Source: Bradyrhizobium sp. Ai1a-2 | GTDB lineage: Bacteria; Pseudomonadota; Alphaproteobacteria; Rhizobiales; Xanthobacteraceae | DNA: 64,000 nt | Assembly (NCBI RefSeq): GCF_000426245.1 | Contig: NZ_AUEZ01000033.1 | Coordinates: forward strand, 1 to 64,000 | Direction of reading: 5' to 3' | In this document: positions 8,637 to 16,916 of the stretch, one piece after another | Layout: every line of letters begins with the position of its first letter | Position numbering within the stretch: position 1 is the first letter of the stretch | Made by a program: the position numbers and the translations under genes | Notes under the pieces: generated by a model | The model's input: only the letters and a program-made list of their open reading frames with translations | What the model was told of the DNA's origin: nothing | Database searches by the model: none

Positions 8637-8638
8637 CG
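8598..8638. repeat. Dispersed repeat overlapping the queG 3' end
   Basis: The segment reads CCTCATCCCGAGGAGCGCG, then AAGCGCGTCTCGAAGGATGA. It contains the inverted pair GCGCG/CGCGC and resembles a very common Bradyrhizobium intergenic repeat (recalled). It encodes the QueG tail and supplies its stop codon. Confidence 0.55.
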
Positions 8639-8759
8639 CCACCGAAGATATGGCGGGCATCAGGTCGAACATGACAATCATATGAATGATCTAGCGCAAG
8701 GAGGGAACTCCGCGCACCGGGCATAGAGGCACCAATGATGTCTCGCGCCCGGTGGTGTC

Positions 8760-10688
8760 ATGAAAGCTCAGATCATTAGAGAACTCGGACAGGCCGATAT
8801 CCTGTTGCCGTCGCTCGTTGCCGAAGGCCTCGCTGCCAACGACCGCATCAAGGTCCGCTTGAGCGCGCTGCAGGCCGCCGCCGAACATGCGCGGCAGCCC
8901 GATCACCCGATCAACGAGCTTGCCGTCGAAAGCCACGCCGCAGGCATTGCGCCGGCGTCCATCGCCTCGCTGGTCCGCGGCGCGCACATGATCGGCGACT
9001 GCCGCCTCGGTGCACCCGCGCTCGCGAAGCTGATGAAGGAGATCCAGGACGACATCGCGACCATGATCCGCGCGGTTAATGCCGGCAGCGTGGCGGACGG
9101 CGAGAGGGCGAATGCACGGCTCGACTCGATCCGCGCCGGCGGCCTGCTGGATGCATCCGGCGAGATCGAGCTTGCGCGGATCGCGCGGCTGACCGGTGTC
9201 GGCGAGGATTCAGGCGCCAGCCTGCACCGGCTGGTGATGGAATTGCACAAGGCGCTCAACAAACTCGCTGCCGGCTGCGCTGAAGAGGTTATTGCCGGCG
9301 CCCATGTGTTCGGCCTGCACGGCGAGGACCGCGCGCCGGTCGAAAGCTTCATGAAGGGCCTGAACGAGACGCGCGGCCTCAAATTCGATCACCCCGGCCT
9401 CGACACCATGGCGACGCGGTCCGACGGCCGGCTCCTGATCCAGAACGATATCGGCACCACCGACGCGCATGTCCTGGTGATTGCGGTCAGGAAGAACGCG
9501 GTCACCGTCACCTATAGCGACGTGCATCTGGCGCGCGCGAAATTCTTCATCTCGCTGTTCGACAAGTTCGAGGCAAAGTGGAGCGGGCTCGACCGCCATT
9601 CGGCTGATGGGCTTGGCGAGGACAGCGCCTTCTTCCTCGTCACCGGCCAGTTCGAAGGAGAAGGCGCCGCGGACCGCAACGATTTCCTGGCCGCGGTCGG
9701 TGCCGCGCTGGTGTTTCTGATCGACTGGAACAAGGCGCGCAAATTGCTGCGGAGCTGGGTCGCCAAGGATGATGCGGCGCGGATCCTGGAATGGGCGGCG
9801 CGGCACCGGATCGGCCACCGCGCCTTCCTCGAACTTGGCGGCAATGAACTGCTCGGCGCCGCCGTGCGCAATGCCGCGCCGAACCGCATCGGTTTCGGCG
9901 AGCGCCTGGACAAGGCGCTTGGGCGCGTGGCCGCGATCGATTTCCTGAAAACCGTACTGCGGCTTTCGACCGAGGCGCTGCTCGCCGGCCAATCGGTCAG
10001 GATGGTGCGTGACCAGATCGAGGCCGATCTGGTGCGGCGGCTGGAACGTGTCGAAAGTGCGCTGCTGGCGATGGTGCTGCGCCAGGTCGGACTGGCGCAC
10101 GATCTCGTCGCCGCCATCTCACATTATGTTGCGACCCTGCAGGCCAACCAGGCCGCCGACGGCAAGGCGCTCGCGGCGCGCGCCAGCCATATCGAGCAGA
10201 AGGCCGATCGCCTCGCCTTCGAGGCGCGGCGCGAAGTCACCCGGCTCGATGCGCGCCCCGTCATCGGGCAGTTGATCGACCGCGCCGAAGAAGCCGTCGA
10301 TGAGCTCGAACAGGCGGCCTTCGTCGCATCGCTTACGCCTGCTGGCTTAAACAAATCGCTGGTGTCTGCGCTCGCCGAACTCTGCGCGGTTGCGATCACC
10401 GCGACCGAAGCCGCCGCCAGCGGGCTTGCCGCTGCGATCGAAGTGCCGGAGGGCCGCCGCGCCGATTCCGAGGATGCGCTCGCCGCCGTCGTCCGCCTGG
10501 TCGACGCCGAGCACGCCGCCGACACCTGCGAACGCGCCATCACCGCGCTGGTGTTCACCGGCGGCCACGATGTCGCGACTTCGCTGTCCACACTCGAACT
10601 CGCCCGCGCCGTGGAGCGCTCGACCGACCGCCTCGCCGGATTCGGACACCTCCTGCGGCGGCACATCATGATCGATCTGGCAGCGTGA
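8760..10688 (+). CDS. Large helical protein with a PhoU/DUF47-like C-terminal half
   Basis: This 642-residue protein was not recognised as a whole. Residues about 1-180 are helical and Ala/Leu-rich. A middle part (about 200-340) contains HVFGLHGEDRAPVESFM, a beta-rich stretch and FLIDWNKARKLLRSW. The C-terminal part (about 400-642) is a helical bundle with two E-x-x-A-D elements (HIEQKADRLAFEAR and DAEHAADTCERAITALVF), each followed by helices like IDRAEEAVDELEQAA. This duplicated pattern resembles PhoU/DUF47 proteins, which regulate phosphate transport. No signal peptide or membrane span is evident. It is followed after 45 bases by a PEP-domain-less PPDK homologue on the same strand, so the two probably form an operon. 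Function is unknown. Confidence 0.7.
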   Translation: MKAQIIRELGQADILLPSLVAEGLAANDRIKVRLSALQAAAEHARQPDHPINELAVESHAAGIAPASIASLVRGAHMIGDCRLGAPALAKLMKEIQDDIATMIRAVNAGSVADGERANARLDSIRAGGLLDASGEIELARIARLTGVGEDSGASLHRLVMELHKALNKLAAGCAEEVIAGAHVFGLHGEDRAPVESFMKGLNETRGLKFDHPGLDTMATRSDGRLLIQNDIGTTDAHVLVIAVRKNAVTVTYSDVHLARAKFFISLFDKFEAKWSGLDRHSADGLGEDSAFFLVTGQFEGEGAADRNDFLAAVGAALVFLIDWNKARKLLRSWVAKDDAARILEWAARHRIGHRAFLELGGNELLGAAVRNAAPNRIGFGERLDKALGRVAAIDFLKTVLRLSTEALLAGQSVRMVRDQIEADLVRRLERVESALLAMVLRQVGLAHDLVAAISHYVATLQANQAADGKALAARASHIEQKADRLAFEARREVTRLDARPVIGQLIDRAEEAVDELEQAAFVASLTPAGLNKSLVSALAELCAVAITATEAAASGLAAAIEVPEGRRADSEDALAAVVRLVDAEHAADTCERAITALVFTGGHDVATSLSTLELARAVERSTDRLAGFGHLLRRHIMIDLAA

Positions 10689-10733
10689 GGTTTTCCGACA
10701 AGATCATGCTCAGTTAAAAAGGGGGAGCGTAAG

Positions 10734-12350
10734 ATGCAAATCGTCCGTATCGGCGGCGATGAGACCGTCTGTCACCCGACTGAGGAGATCGGCGCCAAGG
10801 CTGCGAACCTCGCGCGGATGGCGGCGCTCGGCCTGCCCGTGCCGCCGGCCTTCGTGCTGCCCGTGAAACTCTGCGCGGACCTTACCGACAGGCATGCTCA
10901 TGCGGAGCGGCGCTTGCGCGACCGGCTGAAGGAAGGCATCGCGTTCCTCGAAAGCGTCACCGGCAAGCGTTTTGGCGATCACCGGCATCCGCTATTGCTC
11001 TCGGTGCGCTCAGGCGCAGCGCGCTCGATGCCCGGGATGCTGGAGACGGTGCTCAATGTCGGCTGCACCTCACGCGCGGTGCACGGCCTGATCAGAGCGA
11101 CGGGCCGGCCGCGACTGGCATGGGATTGCCGCCGGCGTTTCCTGGAAAGCTTTGCCGAGACCGTGCTCGGCTTCGACCTTGCGCCATTCGCGGCGCGGAT
11201 CGCCGAGCTCACCGCGGAAGAAGGCGTTGCGACCGACCGCGAGCTCGACAGCGAGGCGATCGAACGGCTCGCCGCTGACGAGCAGGCGCTGATCGAGGAT
11301 CGCGACGACGGCTGGCTCGAGGATGCGGAAGCGCAGCTCGAACGCGCCGCCCGCGCCGTCTATCAATCCTGGATGAGCGAGCGCGCGCAGACCTATCGCC
11401 GGCTGCAGAAGCTCGAAGATTTGAAGGGCACTGCCGTGACGGTGCAGGCCATGGTGTTCGGCAATGGCGGGCTCGCCTCGGGTGCGGGCGTTGCCTTCTC
11501 GCGCGATCCTTCGAACGGCGCGGCGCGGCCGATGATCGATCTCGTGCTCGACGCGCAAGGCGAGGACGTCGTGTCCGGGCGTCGCACGCCCGACAATGAA
11601 GCGACGATCGCCCGCGCACTGCCCAGGCTCACGAGCGAGCTCGGCGACATCCTGAAACGGCTGGAGCGGGAATTTGCCGACGTCCAGGACGTCGAGTTCA
11701 CTGTCGAAGATGGCAAATTGTGGATCCTGCAGACCCGCTCCGCCAAGCGCACACCGCGCGCCGCACTAAGGATCGCGATCGACCTCGTGCATGAGGGACT
11801 GATCACGCCGAAGGAGGGGCTCGGCCGCATCGCCGAGATCGACCTCGCCTCACTGGTCGAAGTCTCGCTGGCAGCAGTGGAGGATCCGGTCGTCACCGGC
11901 ATCGGCGCCTCCGGCGGCATTGCGGTCGGACGCGCCGCCTTCGATTCCGAAAGCGCGCAGCGGCTGGCTTCGGATGGCGATCCTGTGATCCTGATGCGCC
12001 CGGACACCAGCACGGCCGATGTCGCCGGCTTTGCGGTGGCGGCCGGCATCGTCACCGCCGTCGGCGCGCGCACCGCCCATGCCGCGCTGGTCGCACGCCA
12101 GATGGGCAAACCATGCATCGTCGGATGCGCCAACATGACGATCGACGCGGCGGCCGAACGCGCCTCGCTCGGCAAGGCGCCCATTCTGGCCGGCGACTGG
12201 ATCACCATCGAGGGCGACGGCGGCAACATCTATCTCGGACGGCGCGAGACCATCGTGAAGCGGCCGGAGGCGGAGCTCGCGGAAATCGCGAACTGGCAAT
12301 CTCATGGCGGCAGCATGCGGCCACAGGCCCGCAAGTCAGCCCCGGCCTGA
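10734..12350 (+). CDS. Pyruvate phosphate dikinase homologue lacking the PEP/pyruvate domain
   Basis: The 538-residue protein matches only the first two domains of PPDK (usually near 880 residues). The N-terminal nucleotide-binding domain (about 1-350) has GAKAANLARM, SVRSGAARSMPGMLETVLNVG-type residues and a LWILQTRSAKRT end. The swivelling phosphohistidine domain (about 390-505) has the motif ARTAHAALVARQMGKPC with the phosphoryl-carrying His449. The TIM-barrel domain that binds PEP/pyruvate is entirely absent, with a clean stop after a basic tail. It therefore may phosphorylate its own His from ATP but cannot make PEP by itself; a separate acceptor is needed. It has a good Shine-Dalgarno (GGGGGAG) and follows the PhoU/DUF47-like gene by 45 bases. 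The frame shows no sign of decay. Confidence 0.85.
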   Translation: MQIVRIGGDETVCHPTEEIGAKAANLARMAALGLPVPPAFVLPVKLCADLTDRHAHAERRLRDRLKEGIAFLESVTGKRFGDHRHPLLLSVRSGAARSMPGMLETVLNVGCTSRAVHGLIRATGRPRLAWDCRRRFLESFAETVLGFDLAPFAARIAELTAEEGVATDRELDSEAIERLAADEQALIEDRDDGWLEDAEAQLERAARAVYQSWMSERAQTYRRLQKLEDLKGTAVTVQAMVFGNGGLASGAGVAFSRDPSNGAARPMIDLVLDAQGEDVVSGRRTPDNEATIARALPRLTSELGDILKRLEREFADVQDVEFTVEDGKLWILQTRSAKRTPRAALRIAIDLVHEGLITPKEGLGRIAEIDLASLVEVSLAAVEDPVVTGIGASGGIAVGRAAFDSESAQRLASDGDPVILMRPDTSTADVAGFAVAAGIVTAVGARTAHAALVARQMGKPCIVGCANMTIDAAAERASLGKAPILAGDWITIEGDGGNIYLGRRETIVKRPEAELAEIANWQSHGGSMRPQARKSAPA

Positions 12351-12353
12351 CGC

Positions 12354-12824
12354 TCACGTCAGCAGATGCCGCGCCATTTCCGGGCGCGCCTTCAGCGCGG
12401 CGCCCTGCTTGGCGACGATCTTTGCGATTCGCTCCGGCGCAAAATGCATATCGAGGAAGGCAGGCGCGGTGTTGGCGACCTCGTGATATTGCGCGATGCG
12501 GCCATCGCGAAGGGTCATGATCGCGACGCCCTCGAACATCGCCCGCGCGCCACCAGCCTCCGGCAGCGTCGAGCGGTAGCTGAACGTATATCGCGCATAC
12601 AGCGTTCGGCCGTCGCTGACCGGGTCGTGCATGTCCCAGCGAAAATCGGTCGCGGTGCGATAGAACATATCGTCGATCATGTTGGCGATCTCGGCATGCC
12701 CCGTGAACGCGCCGTAGAAGACGTCGTGATACACGCCGTCTTCCGTGAACAAATCAGCGAATGCAGCGCCCTTCCGCTGTTCGACAGCGTCGCAGAACGC
12801 GCGGAGCAGGCTGGTTGTGTTCAT
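12354..12824 (-). CDS. NTF2-like (SnoaL-type) protein
   Basis: This 156-residue protein has the NTF2-like cone fold signature: an N-terminal helix (LLRAFCDAVEQ), FADLFTEDGVYHD, a helix AEIANMIDDMF and beta strands ending MTLRDGRIAQYHEVAN. Such proteins are small hydratases, isomerases or ligand binders; the exact substrate is not evident. The ATG at 12824 is preceded by GGGGAGAAA. The frame extends 25 codons further upstream, but into a palindromic repeat, so the inner start is preferred. It converges with the PPDK-like gene with only three bases between the stops. Confidence 0.75.
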   Translation of the reverse strand: MNTTSLLRAFCDAVEQRKGAAFADLFTEDGVYHDVFYGAFTGHAEIANMIDDMFYRTATDFRWDMHDPVSDGRTLYARYTFSYRSTLPEAGGARAMFEGVAIMTLRDGRIAQYHEVANTAPAFLDMHFAPERIAKIVAKQGAALKARPEMARHLLT

Positions 12825-12847
12825 GGCGTTTCTCCCCACTCTCTTTG

Positions 12848-12946
12848 TCATGCCCCGCGAAGGCGGGGCATCCAGTATTCCACAGCGGTCGTGACACATC
12901 GATGGGCCGCCGCGTACTGGATCATCCGCCTTCGCGGATGATGACG
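12848..12946. repeat. Paired inverted REP-type element (REPIN-like)
   Basis: Two hairpins in opposite orientation frame this element: TGCCCCGC-GAA-GGCGGGGCA (12850-12871) and TCATCCGCC-TTCG-CGGATGA, joined by the inverted words TCCAGTA and TACTGGA. This two-hairpin design is that of REP doublets. It separates the NTF2-like gene from the upstream hydrolase gene. Confidence 0.75.
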
Positions 12947-12953
12947 GCGGAGG

Positions 12954-13769
12954 CTACCCCATCTCCTTCACCGCGGCGATGATCCGGGCGATGTCCTGCG
13001 GGCGCGACAGGCGGTGGTCGCCGTCCTGGATCATGGTCAGCACCACGTCCTCGCTCGGCAGCCGGTGCGCCAGCGCGAACGCGTGTTGCCAGGGCACGTC
13101 GGGATCCTGCGCGCCCTGCAGGATGCGCACCGGGCAGCCGACATCGATCTTGGCTCCGAGTAACAAATGATGGCGTCCCTCCTCGATCAGCGCCCGCGTG
13201 ATCGGATAGGGCGTATCGCCATATTGCGACGGCCGCAGCCAGACCCCCTTGGTCTCGATCTCAGCCCGAATCTCCGGAGAAAAGCCCTTCCACATCAGCT
13301 CTTCGGTAAAATCCGGCGCCGGCGCGATCAGCACCATCCCAGCGAGGGAGGCGCTGTTCTCGGCGCGTTTGGCAAGCTCGCGCGCCAGCAGCAGCGCCAT
13401 CCAGCCCCCCATTGAGGACCCGATCACGACCTGCGGCCCGCTGCAGAACTGCGTGAACACCGCGACACTCTCCTCGAGCCAGCGCCCGATGGTGCCGTCG
13501 ATGAACTTGCCGCCGGATTCGCCATGGCCGGAATAATCGAACCGGACAAAGGCGCGTTCCTGTTCCACGGCCCACGCGTCCAGCGCGACCGCCTTGGTGC
13601 CCTTCATGTCGGAATTGAAGCCGCCGAGCCAGAATAGCCCAGGACTATGCTCGGGACCGCGCACATGGCTGCGACCTCTGCGCGCACGCACCGCAATTCG
13701 GCGGCTTTCGGCGCCGTTCCCTACCTGGATGAACTCTGGTTCCGGGTCGACTGTCGTGAGGGTGGTCAT
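12954..13769 (-). CDS. Alpha/beta hydrolase (carboxylesterase/thioesterase-like)
   Basis: The product is 271 residues from the ATG at 13769. It has a first-strand loop LFWLGGFNSDM, RFDYSGHGESGG, the nucleophile elbow VIGSSMGGW, an acid region LQGAQDPDVPW and a terminal DGDHRLS with the catalytic His. The layout is that of small cytoplasmic hydrolases related to ABHD10-type esterases/thioesterases; no substrate can be named. The frame is open another 54 codons upstream, but those residues are atypical and overlap the region in front of infC. The Shine-Dalgarno is weak (GATGAGAATG). It is divergent from infC, and the 226 bases between them must hold both promoters. Confidence 0.8.
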   Translation of the reverse strand: MTTLTTVDPEPEFIQVGNGAESRRIAVRARRGRSHVRGPEHSPGLFWLGGFNSDMKGTKAVALDAWAVEQERAFVRFDYSGHGESGGKFIDGTIGRWLEESVAVFTQFCSGPQVVIGSSMGGWMALLLARELAKRAENSASLAGMVLIAPAPDFTEELMWKGFSPEIRAEIETKGVWLRPSQYGDTPYPITRALIEEGRHHLLLGAKIDVGCPVRILQGAQDPDVPWQHAFALAHRLPSEDVVLTMIQDGDHRLSRPQDIARIIAAVKEMG

Positions 13770-13995
13770 GGGATCGTCATTCTCATCAGTACGTTTTCGA
13801 TAGAGGACACGGTCAAACCGTGAGCAGGGAAGGTATCTCTCCTTGTAGAGTATTCGCTCACCAAATATCTGATGCATCGCGTGACCCAAATGCCGCGCAT
13901 TTGATGCTTTTGAGCTGCGACTTGCGAGCACGCTTGCCCGTTGCCACGTATTGCTTCAAAATATCGGCTTCCTTCACAACTTTGGAGAGTTACCC

Positions 13996-14535
13996 ATTCG
14001 CCGTCCCAATAGAGCCCCGCCCACTGTCGCCAAAGACGGGCCGCGCACCAACGATGAAATCCGCAACGCGCAGATCCAGCTGATCGACCAGAACGGTACC
14101 AATCTGGGCACCGTGGAAACCATGTTGGCCATCAAGATGGCCATGGAAGCAGGCATGGACCTGGTCGAGATTTCACCGAATACGGCTCCTCCCGTCTGCA
14201 AGATCATGGACTACGGGAAGTACAAATATTCTGCGCAGAAGAAAGCCGCCGAAGCCCGCAAGAAACAGAAGGTCGTCGAGATCAAGGAGATCAAGCTCCG
14301 TCCGATGATCGACGATCACGACTACGACGTGAAGATGCGCGCGATGCAGCGCTTCTTCGAGGAAGGCGACAAGGTCAAGATCACCTTGCGCTACCGCGGT
14401 CGCGAAATGGCGCACCAGGAGATCGGCACCAAGCTGTTGGACAAGGTCAAGGCCGACGTCGCGCAATACGCCAAGGTCGAGCAGGACGCGAAGTTCGAAG
14501 GCCGCCAGGTCGTCATGGTGCTGGCGCCGCGCTGA
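13996..14535 (+). CDS. infC: Translation initiation factor IF-3
   Basis: IF-3 binds the 30S subunit, keeps the ribosomal subunits apart and checks start-codon pairing. The 179-residue product has the N-terminal domain ([15 protein letters not shown], to about 80), a basic linker ([18 protein letters not shown]) and the C-terminal domain ([17 protein letters not shown] to the end). The start is the rare codon ATT at 13996, with GGAGAG five bases upstream. It gives exactly the usual family length and N-terminus, whereas the nearest ATG (13951) adds 15 unusual residues. Unusual ATT/ATC starts on infC are known and allow IF-3 to repress its own translation. A strong terminator follows the gene. 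Confidence 0.95.
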   Translation: MRRPNRAPPTVAKDGPRTNDEIRNAQIQLIDQNGTNLGTVETMLAIKMAMEAGMDLVEISPNTAPPVCKIMDYGKYKYSAQKKAAEARKKQKVVEIKEIKLRPMIDDHDYDVKMRAMQRFFEEGDKVKITLRYRGREMAHQEIGTKLLDKVKADVAQYAKVEQDAKFEGRQVVMVLAPR

Positions 14536-14562
14536 GGCGAATTTTCGATCGATGAAAGGAAG

Positions 14563-14592
14563 CGCCCGTCGGACCGATCCGGCGGGCGTTTT
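14563..14592 (+). terminator. Rho-independent terminator after infC
   Basis: The arms CGCCCGTCGG (14563-14572) and CCGGCGGGCG (14579-14588) form a 10-pair stem with one G-U pair and a six-base loop, followed by TTTT. It ends the infC transcript 28 bases after the stop, suggesting rpmI-rplT has its own promoter or depends on readthrough. Confidence 0.85.
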
Positions 14593-14604
14593 CGTTCGAC
14601 CCTC

Positions 14605-14694
14605 GTAGCCCGGGTGAAGCGCAGCGCAACCCGGGACACCTGCATCCGCCTGGCAAACGGCCCCCGGGTTACGCTGGCGCTCCACCCGGGCTAC
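14605..14694. repeat. Dispersed inverted repeat, GTAGCCCGGGT family
   Basis: The arms GTAGCCCGGGTGAAGCGC and its imperfect complement ending CACCCGGGCTAC lie just after the infC terminator. The 373-base gap 14536-14908 holds the terminator, this repeat, and the hairpin at 14865-14880; I see no gene in it. Confidence 0.85.
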
Positions 14695-14864
14695 GGTCTT
14701 CCCGCAACAGTTCCGGGATTGCCAATTCGCCCCTACTCTGCCATAAGCCCAACCTTCGCCGCCCGGCTGATCAAGGGCTGCCGTGGCGACGTTCTGTGCG
14801 GGTTGTTTCGTTTGCGAAAAACCTGAGCACATTCAACGCTCTAACGAGCATTTTAGCCGGCCGG

Positions 14865-14885
14865 CGCCCCTCGCGGGGCGGTTTT
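14865..14885 (+). promoter_or_regulatory. Hairpin in the rpmI leader (possible attenuator)
   Basis: The arms CGCCCC (14865-14870) and GGGGCG (14875-14880) with a TCGC loop are followed by GTTTT, 24 bases before the rpmI ATG. This looks like a short attenuator or a leader stem for control of the L35/L20 operon. The stem is short and no alternative fold was found by eye, so the role is uncertain. Confidence 0.4.
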
Positions 14886-14908
14886 GTGCTGGCGTTAAGG
14901 AGAGCCAA

Positions 14909-15109
14909 ATGCCCAAGCTGAAGACCAAATCGGGCGCCAAAAAGCGCTTCAAAGTGACCGGTACCGGCAAGGTGATGCACGCCCAGCGCGGCAAGCGCCA
15001 CGGCATGATCAAGCGGACCAACAAGCAGATCCGTCAGCTCCGCGGCACCCGCGTGCTGTTCAAGACCGACGGCGACAACGTCAAGAAGTACTTCTTGCCG
15101 AACGCTTGA
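14909..15109 (+). CDS. rpmI: Ribosomal protein bL35
   Basis: The 66-residue, strongly basic product has the family start [14 protein letters not shown] and the C-terminal LPNA. The ATG at 14909 is preceded by AAGGAGA at ideal distance. It is followed after 64 bases by rplT, the usual pair encoding two large-subunit proteins. The frame stays open upstream for 42 codons, but that region is a leader with a hairpin and does not look coding. Confidence 0.97.
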   Translation: MPKLKTKSGAKKRFKVTGTGKVMHAQRGKRHGMIKRTNKQIRQLRGTRVLFKTDGDNVKKYFLPNA

Positions 15110-15173
15110 GTTGCTTGAATCCGGCCGCCAGCGCGGCTCCCGTCACCACTTCAGATAGTTAAGGATTTCAGTC

Positions 15174-15533
15174 ATGTCTCGCGTCAAACGCGGTGTGACC
15201 GCCCACGCCAAGCACAAGAAAGTCTACAAGGCCGCCAAGGGCTATTACGGCCGCCGCAAGAACACCATCCGCGTCGCCAAGCAGGCGGTCGAGAAGGCCG
15301 GCCAATATGCGTTTCGCGACCGCAAGCGCAAGAAGCGCACCTTCCGCGCGCTCTGGATTCAGCGCCTCAACGCCGCCGTCCGCCCGTTCGGCATGACCTA
15401 CAGCCGCTTTATCGACGGGCTCTCCAAGTCGGGCGTCGTCGTCGACCGCAAGGTGCTGTCGGATCTCGCGATCCACGAGCCGGCCGCGTTCCAGGCGATC
15501 GCCGAGAAGGCCAAGGCCGCGCTCGCGGCCTAA
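15174..15533 (+). CDS. rplT: Ribosomal protein bL20
   Basis: bL20 is an early 50S assembly protein that binds 23S rRNA domain II. The 119-residue product starts [17 protein letters not shown] and contains the typical [20 protein letters not shown] and [15 protein letters not shown] stretches. The length is as usual for the family. It lies between rpmI and pheS in the common order infC-rpmI-rplT-pheS-pheT. In some bacteria bL20 represses its own operon; no obvious operator was recognised here. Confidence 0.97.
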   Translation: MSRVKRGVTAHAKHKKVYKAAKGYYGRRKNTIRVAKQAVEKAGQYAFRDRKRKKRTFRALWIQRLNAAVRPFGMTYSRFIDGLSKSGVVVDRKVLSDLAIHEPAAFQAIAEKAKAALAA

Positions 15534-15645
15534 ACCACCGCCGCGTTCGCCTTTCTGCGAAGTTTCTCGAAGTTGTCATGCCCGGCCAGTCCGGGCATGC
15601 CGGGCTGGGAGCGCCGGCTTGGTATCCTGGCCAAAAGGGATTGCC

Positions 15646-16728
15646 ATGACCGACCTCGCTCAACTCGAATCTCAGATCCTTGCCGATATTGTAGCTGCCG
15701 GCGACGAACCGGCGCTCGAAGCTGTGCGCGTCGCCGCCCTCGGCAAGAAAGGCTCGATCTCGGCGCTGCTTGCCACGCTCGGCAAGATGTCGCCGGACGA
15801 GCGCAAGACCCAAGGCGCAGCGATCAACCTCGCCAAGGACAAGGTTGCGCAAGCGCTCGCCGAGCGCCGCGAGCTGCTGAAGGCCGCCGCCCTCGACGCC
15901 CGGCTCGCCTCCGAGACCATCGATGTCACGCTGCCGTTGCGCGAGGCGCCGGCGGAAGCGGGCCGCATCCATCCGCTCAGCCAGGTCTGGGATGAGCTGA
16001 CGGCGATCTTCGCCGACATGGGATTTTCGGTCGCCGAAGGTCCTGACATCGAGACCGACGACTACAACTTCACCAAGCTGAACTTCCCGATCGGCCATCC
16101 CGCGCGCGAGATGCACGACACCTTCTTCTTCAATCCGAAGGAAGACGGCTCACGGATGCTGCTGCGGACCCACACCTCGCCGGTGCAGGTGCGCACGATG
16201 CTGACGCAGAAGCCGCCGATCCGCGTGATCTGTCCCGGCCGCACCTACCGCATCGATTCGGACGCGACCCACACGCCGCAATTCCACCAGGTCGAGGGTC
16301 TCGTGGTCGACAAGGCGTCGCATCTCGGCCACCTCAAATGGATCCTGCACGAGTTCTGCAAGGCGTTCTTCGAGGTCGACCACATCAACATGCGCTTCCG
16401 GCCGTCGTTCTTCCCGTTCACCGAGCCGTCGCTGGAAGTCGACATCCAGTGCCGCCGCGACAAGGGCGAGATCCGCTTCGGCGAGGGCGAGGACTGGCTG
16501 GAGATTTTGGGCTGCGGGATGGTGCACCCGAACGTGCTGCGCGCCTGCGGCCTCGATCCCGACGTCTACCAGGGTTTTGCCTGGGGCATGGGCATCGATC
16601 GCATCGCGATGTTGAAATACGGCATGTCGGATTTGCGCCAACTGTTCGACAGCGACGTCCGCTGGCTTAGCCACTACGGCTTCAAGCCGCTCGATCTCCC
16701 GACCCTGGCGGGGGGGCTGAGTTCGTGA
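15646..16728 (+). CDS. pheS: Phenylalanine-tRNA ligase alpha subunit
   Basis: PheS forms the catalytic part of the (alpha-beta)2 enzyme that charges tRNA-Phe. The 360-residue product has an N-terminal coiled-coil (about 1-90) for tRNA binding. The class II core follows, with motif 2 ([16 protein letters not shown]), [12 protein letters not shown] and motif 3 ([17 protein letters not shown]). The ATG at 15646 has AAGGGA upstream and gives the standard N-terminus MTDLAQLE; nine extra codons are possible further upstream. The pheT gene does not follow directly: a DUF559 gene with flanking palindromic repeats lies between the two. Confidence 0.97.
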   Translation: MTDLAQLESQILADIVAAGDEPALEAVRVAALGKKGSISALLATLGKMSPDERKTQGAAINLAKDKVAQALAERRELLKAAALDARLASETIDVTLPLREAPAEAGRIHPLSQVWDELTAIFADMGFSVAEGPDIETDDYNFTKLNFPIGHPAREMHDTFFFNPKEDGSRMLLRTHTSPVQVRTMLTQKPPIRVICPGRTYRIDSDATHTPQFHQVEGLVVDKASHLGHLKWILHEFCKAFFEVDHINMRFRPSFFPFTEPSLEVDIQCRRDKGEIRFGEGEDWLEILGCGMVHPNVLRACGLDPDVYQGFAWGMGIDRIAMLKYGMSDLRQLFDSDVRWLSHYGFKPLDLPTLAGGLSS

Positions 16729-16755
16729 GTCACGTCGGCAACCCCTGGGTGGATA

Positions 16756-16893
16756 GAGCCCCCACCCTGCCCCTCCCCCGCAAGCGGGGGAGGGAATAGA
16801 TGGAGCTGGGCTCGTGCCACAAGGATACGTTCGCTCCATCCCCACGAAAGGTGGGACTCCCTCCCCCGCCTGCGGGGGAGGGTTGGGGTGAGG
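16756..16893. repeat. Inverted pair of REP hairpins between pheS and the DUF559 gene
   Basis: Copy A (16756-16796) contains CTCCCCCGCAAGCGGGGGAG, a perfect hairpin. Copy B (about 16853-16893) is its inverted counterpart with CTCCCCCGCCTGCGGGGGAG. Two inverted hairpins with a short spacer form a REPIN-type unit. A third copy (17290-17330), in the same orientation as copy A, lies inside the 3' end of the DUF559 gene and matches A at 39 of 41 positions. Confidence 0.85.
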
Positions 16894-16916
16894 GTCTCTC
16901 CACAACGGGGCTGCCA

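Noticed and set aside
15579-15597. Hairpin TGCCCGG-CCAGT-CCGGGCA between rplT and pheS as a terminator
   Set aside because: No T-run follows, and the sequence resembles a degenerate dispersed repeat; rplT and pheS are likely to be read together.
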